Assembly: GCA_028692515.1 (NCBI GenBank)
Contig: JAQUXG010000054.1
Span: 1-9,464 of the forward strand
DNA from: Kiritimatiellales bacterium
GTDB taxonomy: Bacteria > Verrucomicrobiota > Kiritimatiellia > Kiritimatiellales > Tichowtungiaceae
Length of the DNA stretch: 9,464 nt
Direction: 5' to 3'
Shown here: positions 6,583 through 9,464 of the stretch, piece by piece
Layout of the letters: each line of letters opens with the position of its first letter
Position numbering within the stretch: position 1 is the stretch's first letter
Position numbers and translations under genes: made by a program
Notes under the pieces: model-generated
Told to the model about the DNA's origin: nothing
Databases searched by the model: none
The model's input: the letters and a program-made list of their open reading frames with translations, nothing else

Positions 6583-6946
6583 TGAAAACCTGTTCCAGGC
6601 ATTGGAACGAATTTTTCACGAGCCCAACCGGCTCGCGATTATGTCTGCGTTGTGCGCGGCCGATAACGGGCTGACGTTTGTTGAGCTGAAGATGATCTGC
6701 GACCTGACCGACGGAAATCTGAACCGGCATCTGAACGTGCTCAAAGAAAGCAAAGCGATTCGGGTTAAGAAAGCTTTTGTGGACGACAAGCCGCGCACCA
6801 CGGTTTTTATTACGAAAGAAGGGCTGGATCGTTTTAGCGAATACCTTGGAGCTCTGGCATCCGTAATCGAGCAGGCTCGTGATGCGTTGCCTGCAAAAAG
6901 CAAACCGTCCGTAGTTCCGGCATTCGGCAAAACCGCCACGGCATAA
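6572..6946 (+). CDS. Winged-helix transcriptional regulator (HTH_34 / MarR-ArsR-like)
   Basis: This small DNA-binding protein has 124 residues when started at the third of three consecutive in-frame ATGs (6566, 6569, 6572). AGGGAG (6559-6564) lies 7 bases before 6572 and too close to the other two. Another in-frame ATG at 6551 has no such signal. LERIFHEPNRLAIMSAL (10-26) is the opening helix, FVELKMICDLTDGNLNRHLNVL (35-56) the helix-turn-helix, and KPRTTVFITKEGLDRF (73-88) the wing and following helix. The TDGNL...HL and PRTT...T.EG pattern is typical of the HTH_34 group. It begins 11 bp inside the membrane-protein gene, so the pair is coupled. Probable targets are its own operon or the membrane operon at 7034, where a strong hairpin/palindrome lies. 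Residues 8-12 (FQALE) are encoded by a palindrome copy. Confidence 0.88.
   Translation: MKPDENLFQALERIFHEPNRLAIMSALCAADNGLTFVELKMICDLTDGNLNRHLNVLKESKAIRVKKAFVDDKPRTTVFITKEGLDRFSEYLGALASVIEQARDALPAKSKPSVVPAFGKTATA
6593..6607. repeat. Dispersed palindrome copy 8
   Basis: TTCCAGGCATTGGAA matches fully, is identical to copy 9, and encodes Phe-Gln-Ala-Leu-Glu at residues 8-12 of the winged-helix regulator. Confidence 0.85.
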
Positions 6947-6972
6947 CAAATAGATGAATCGAACAGGAAGAT

Positions 6973-7006
6973 AGATTGCCAAAAGCTTTGCATTGCAAAG
7001 CAATCT
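6973..7006 (+). promoter_or_regulatory. Strong nested hairpin / palindrome upstream of the membrane operon
   Basis: GCTTTGCA-T-TGCAAAGC (6985-7001) is a perfect palindrome with 8-bp arms, wrapped by an outer repeat AGATTGC (6973-6979) and GCAATCT (7000-7006). No T-run follows, so it is not a standard terminator. It lies 27 bp before the ATG at 7034 and 26 bp after the winged-helix stop. It could be an operator for that regulator or an RNA hairpin that separates expression of the two groups. A GG-N10-GC spacing (6966-6979) gives a weak sigma-54-like promoter at its left edge. Confidence 0.55.
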
Positions 7007-7033
7007 GCATCAAGTAACAAAAGGAGCAAGAGT

Positions 7034-7831
7034 ATGACCGATAGCCATTCCGCTGAGCAAGCTGAACCCCGAATTCCGCCGATCCCGTCGCCACAGCAAC
7101 AAGCAGCAGAGCGCCCCGCAACGTTTGAGACAAACTATAGAGACATGGACAATAACCGGCATCTATTTCAGGTGGTCGATGCCGTCTTAAAACGTCCGGC
7201 GCAGGTGCTCTACGAGATCCTGCACGGTAAAAGCGTCGCAATCACGGTTACGCTGCTGGTCATCGCTGTATTTTGTCTGACCGCAATAGGGTTGATGATG
7301 GCCGGTTACTCGGGCGGGGAGCAGTTTGCTGCCGTACCTCTGAAAGTGGTCATCGGCACATTACTCAGCGCGGCAATCTGTTTACCCAGCCTCTACATCC
7401 TTCTCTGCCTTTCGGGCGGCGATCAAACCTTTCCTCAGGTCTGCTCCATTCTGCTTCAGAGTCTGGCATTGACGGGGATTCTTTTCGTCGGGTTTCTTCC
7501 GGTGGCATGGATTTTCTCGCAGGCTACAGATTCAATTAAATTCATGGGGTTCTTATATCTCCTGATATGGGGCGTTGGAATTCATTTCGGCCTGCGATTG
7601 TTGCGGAGGGCATTTGCTTTCCTTAATAAACGGACGATGGGAACGTTACATCTTTGGGGTTTTATTTTTATTCTGGTGCTACTTCAGATGAGTACCACGT
7701 TGCGCCCGCTTCTCGGAAGCTACGGATCGCTGCGAACGAACGAAAAGAAATTTTTTGTTACGCACTGGTTTGGCGCAGGTGATCACACCGATAAACCTGC
7801 GACCCCGCCGCGTCTTCCGGACGTTCGATGA
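7034..7831 (+). CDS. Polytopic membrane protein of unknown function, paralogue of the next gene
   Basis: This 265-residue protein is well started: AAGGAG (7021-7026) lies 7 bases before the ATG. Residues 1-30 are Pro/Gln/Glu-rich and probably disordered in the cytoplasm. Five hydrophobic segments follow, near 67-91, 101-125, 137-161, 168-187 and 203-220. A loop SGGDQTFPQ (127-135) comes before the third, and LRPLLGSYGS (223-232) comes after the last. The tail is charged and Pro-rich. It aligns by eye with the protein at 7828 over GLMMAG / GLWRAG, QTFPQ / LTFRQ and LRPLLGS / LRPFIGS, so the two are tandem diverged copies. The stop overlaps the next start (ATGA at 7828-7831). Function unknown; a membrane complex of the two paralogues with the third protein is the simplest reading. 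Confidence 0.82.
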   Translation: MTDSHSAEQAEPRIPPIPSPQQQAAERPATFETNYRDMDNNRHLFQVVDAVLKRPAQVLYEILHGKSVAITVTLLVIAVFCLTAIGLMMAGYSGGEQFAAVPLKVVIGTLLSAAICLPSLYILLCLSGGDQTFPQVCSILLQSLALTGILFVGFLPVAWIFSQATDSIKFMGFLYLLIWGVGIHFGLRLLRRAFAFLNKRTMGTLHLWGFIFILVLLQMSTTLRPLLGSYGSLRTNEKKFFVTHWFGAGDHTDKPATPPRLPDVR

Positions 7832-8550
7832 ACAAATATTTCCAGAGGATTCCCGTGCTTTGCCGCGGCGATTCCGAAAGCATTTCGGAATGGCTGGATC
7901 GGCAAAGCATCCATTGGATTCTGTTTTGCTGCCTGGTCATCACAATTTGCGGCGGCATGTACGGGGCGGCTATTGGACTGTGGCGGGCGGGGCTGATGGC
8001 GACCTATGTCGCCATCAAGTTTCCTCTTCTTATTTTTCTAACCACCCTTTGCAACGCCGTGCTCAACTGGATGCTTGCGCTTGTAATGGGGGCGGGGCTC
8101 ACCTTCCGGCAAACCCTGTTGGCACAACTAATGAGCTTTACGATCGCCACACTGATTCTCGGCGCCATGACCCCGATCGTAGTCTTCATCCTGTATAACA
8201 CTCCTCCACTTTCCAGCGGCAGTCACTTTGGACACAGTTTCTTTCTATTGCTCAACGTCGTTATTATTGCTGCCGCCGGATTCGCCGCTAACATCCGGTT
8301 GTACGGGTTTCTGCTGCTGAAAATCGGCAGTCGGCCCTTGGCGCAAAAAATAGTAATGGCCTGGGTTGCAGGAAACTTGTTTGTCGGCGGGCAGCTATCT
8401 TGGAATTTGCGTCCGTTCATCGGATCGCCAACGCTGGAAATCCAATGTCTACGACCCGATCCGTTTGACGGAAACTTTTACGAATCTGTCTATCGATCGG
8501 GTCGGCGATTGCTGCACAATATCACTTCACCGGAAAAGCAAAGAAAATGA
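7828..8550 (+). CDS. Polytopic membrane protein of unknown function with C-terminal LRPFIGS motif
   Basis: The 240-residue protein starts at an ATG overlapping the previous stop by 4 bp, so it is translationally coupled. Hydrophobic segments lie near 29-50, 61-88, 99-123, 137-154 and 175-190. SWNLRPFIGSPTLEIQCLRP (191-210) and FDGNFYESVYRS (213-224) are conserved-looking and recall membrane proteins I have seen in planctomycete-type genomes. Some are labelled as WH2-domain proteins in databases, which I would not trust as a function. It is a shorter paralogue of the protein at 7034: it lacks the Pro/Gln-rich N-terminus but keeps the TFxQ loop (92-95) and the LRP motif. It ends in ATGA overlapping the next gene at 8547, giving a coupled three-gene chain. 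Confidence 0.83.
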   Translation: MNKYFQRIPVLCRGDSESISEWLDRQSIHWILFCCLVITICGGMYGAAIGLWRAGLMATYVAIKFPLLIFLTTLCNAVLNWMLALVMGAGLTFRQTLLAQLMSFTIATLILGAMTPIVVFILYNTPPLSSGSHFGHSFFLLLNVVIIAAAGFAANIRLYGFLLLKIGSRPLAQKIVMAWVAGNLFVGGQLSWNLRPFIGSPTLEIQCLRPDPFDGNFYESVYRSGRRLLHNITSPEKQRK

Positions 8551-9464
8551 AAAGAGTCCTGAACCTCATTTTACTGACCGTCCTGTTGCTCGGTCTGCCG
8601 CTGGCGGGGGTTCTGACTGCCGGGTTTCCGGTTGCAGATTATCTCGAATTTCCGCCGCGCACACAGTACGTCGAACACGCCTCGTTTTCGTGGCCGGTAT
8701 TTATTGTGCTGGCTGTTGTCATCGTGGCAACGGTACTGCCGTTCATTATTCAGATTTTGAAAAACCGAAATGCTTACCCAAAGGAACGCGTCCCCCGTTC
8801 ATTCCCTTGGTGGGGGTGGGCGGGGCTTCTTTTTGGTTTGGGTTTCTGGTTGCTGGCGTGGACACGTTTTACGTGGGTTGCGCCGTTTCAGCAGCACACG
8901 TTTGCGCCGTTATGGATCGCCTATATTGCCATCATCAATGCGCTCACAAGTCGGCGTACTGGACGCTGTCTGCTGACACACCACACAAAATATTTTCTAT
9001 GTCTGTTCCCGCTCAGCGCCGGATTTTGGTGGTTTTTTGAATACCTCAACCGCTTCGTACAAAACTGGCACTATACCGCCTGTGACAGTCTGTCCGGTGT
9101 GCAGTATTTTATCGCCGCCACTTTGCCTTTTGCCACCGTTCTGCCTGCGGTGCTCTCCACGGAAGAGTGGCTGGCAACCTATCCCCGGATGACCGCCGGG
9201 CTGGAAAACTTCCTGCCGATCCGATTTAAACGGCCGCGCCGGGTTGCCGTCATAACGTTGATAGTATCCGCCGTCGGGCTCTTCTTCATCGGTCAGTTTC
9301 CCGATCTGCTTTTCCCGTTGCTTTGGCTGGCCCCGTTGCTTTTGCTCATATCTTTCCAGGCATTGGAAAACTCTGTGCCCGTCGCGGCTCGCGACTTCCA
9401 ATGTTTGGAAAAAAAGAAGGGTGCAGGAACTTCCTGCTTCCAAGGATTGGAAACTGGCGACTGG
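8547..9464 (+). CDS. Large polytopic membrane protein of unknown function, 3' end beyond the window
   Basis: The frame is open from the ATG at 8547 to the last base (306 codons, no stop). The start overlaps the previous stop as ATGA. A hydrophobic N-terminus (4-26) is followed by a periplasmic-looking loop (DYLEFPPRTQYVEH), then membrane segments near 49-71, 87-105, 118-132, 148-164, 186-203, 233-248 and 251-269. FWWFFEYLNRFVQNWHY (160-176) is an aromatic-rich stretch that looks conserved. The family is uncharacterised as far as I know. From residue 270 the protein changes character: FQALE, FQCLE and FQGLE occur at 270, 284 and 298, each encoded by a palindrome copy, with 9-residue polar spacers between them. 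This stretch looks like repeat-derived sequence added to a loop. Co-translation with the two upstream membrane proteins suggests a shared complex. Confidence 0.8.
   Translation, partial: MKRVLNLILLTVLLLGLPLAGVLTAGFPVADYLEFPPRTQYVEHASFSWPVFIVLAVVIVATVLPFIIQILKNRNAYPKERVPRSFPWWGWAGLLFGLGFWLLAWTRFTWVAPFQQHTFAPLWIAYIAIINALTSRRTGRCLLTHHTKYFLCLFPLSAGFWWFFEYLNRFVQNWHYTACDSLSGVQYFIAATLPFATVLPAVLSTEEWLATYPRMTAGLENFLPIRFKRPRRVAVITLIVSAVGLFFIGQFPDLLFPLLWLAPLLLLISFQALENSVPVAARDFQCLEKKKGAGTSCFQGLETGDW
9354..9368. repeat. Dispersed palindrome copy 9 (first of a 42-bp array)
   Basis: TTCCAGGCATTGGAA matches fully and encodes Phe-Gln-Ala-Leu-Glu (270-274) in the last membrane protein. Confidence 0.9.
9396..9410. 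repeat. Dispersed palindrome copy 10 (second of a 42-bp array)
   Basis: TTCCAATGTTTGGAA matches fully, encodes Phe-Gln-Cys-Leu-Glu (284-288), and starts exactly 42 bp after copy 9. Confidence 0.9.
9438..9452. repeat. Dispersed palindrome copy 11 (third of a 42-bp array)
   Basis: TTCCAAGGATTGGAA matches fully, encodes Phe-Gln-Gly-Leu-Glu (298-302), and starts exactly 42 bp after copy 10. The array may continue past the window end. Confidence 0.9.

Noticed and set aside
8997..9443. 148-codon minus-strand open frame at the right edge
   Set aside because: It is antisense to the membrane-protein gene at 8547, which is coupled to its upstream neighbour and has regular membrane segments.
9354..9452. 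CRISPR array (regular repeats with unique spacers)
   Set aside because: The repeats are only 15 bp, vary in their centre, also occur singly elsewhere in the window, and lie in frame inside a gene.

Overview
Organism and overall character. The window is one mid-to-high-GC bacterial chromosome segment with tightly packed genes. It carries an LplT/PlsC/acyl-ACP synthetase triple fusion, a sigma-54-dependent regulator of a receiver-less type, a membrane-protein/winged-helix pair, and uncharacterised multi-pass membrane proteins of a kind I associate with the PVC superphylum (Kiritimatiellota, Verrucomicrobiota, Planctomycetota). That placement is an inference from gene types. No rRNA or universal marker is present to fix it.

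Layout. On the minus strand, reading leftwards from about 4197, lies a two-gene unit. It holds a 1179-residue fused lysophospholipid transporter/acyltransferase/acyl-ACP synthetase (658-4197), then, 27 bp downstream, an exported alpha/beta hydrolase that runs off the left edge (1-630). A divergent AT-rich control region (4198-4368) with two inverted repeats separates this unit from the plus-strand genes. These are a sigma-54 activator (4369-5820), a gap with two copies of a short palindrome (5821-5964), a six-pass membrane protein overlapped by a winged-helix regulator (5965-6946), a gap with a strong hairpin (6947-7033), and three membrane proteins chained by ATGA overlaps (7034 to beyond 9464). 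Two of the three are recognisable paralogues.

How the genes work together. The minus-strand unit looks like phospholipid turnover: lysophospholipid import and re-acylation next to a predicted exported lipase/esterase. The right-hand genes are probably one membrane-associated operon of unknown function, possibly controlled by the winged-helix protein encoded just upstream. No target promoter for the sigma-54 activator is clear.

Main discovery. Eleven copies of a 15-bp interrupted palindrome, consensus TTCCARNNNYTGGAA, are scattered over the window inside genes and between them. Nine match TTCCA-N5-TGGAA exactly, where about 0.009 would be expected in random sequence of this length. In one frame the motif reads Phe-Gln-x-Leu-Glu on both DNA strands, and six of the nine copies inside genes use that frame. 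At the right edge three copies sit in frame at an exact 42-bp period inside a membrane-protein gene. The other close pairs are 22 and 31 bp apart, so all close spacings are near whole helical turns. This suggests a genome-wide protein-recognised site, or a self-spreading micro-palindrome selected to be harmless when translated. I know of no description of it.
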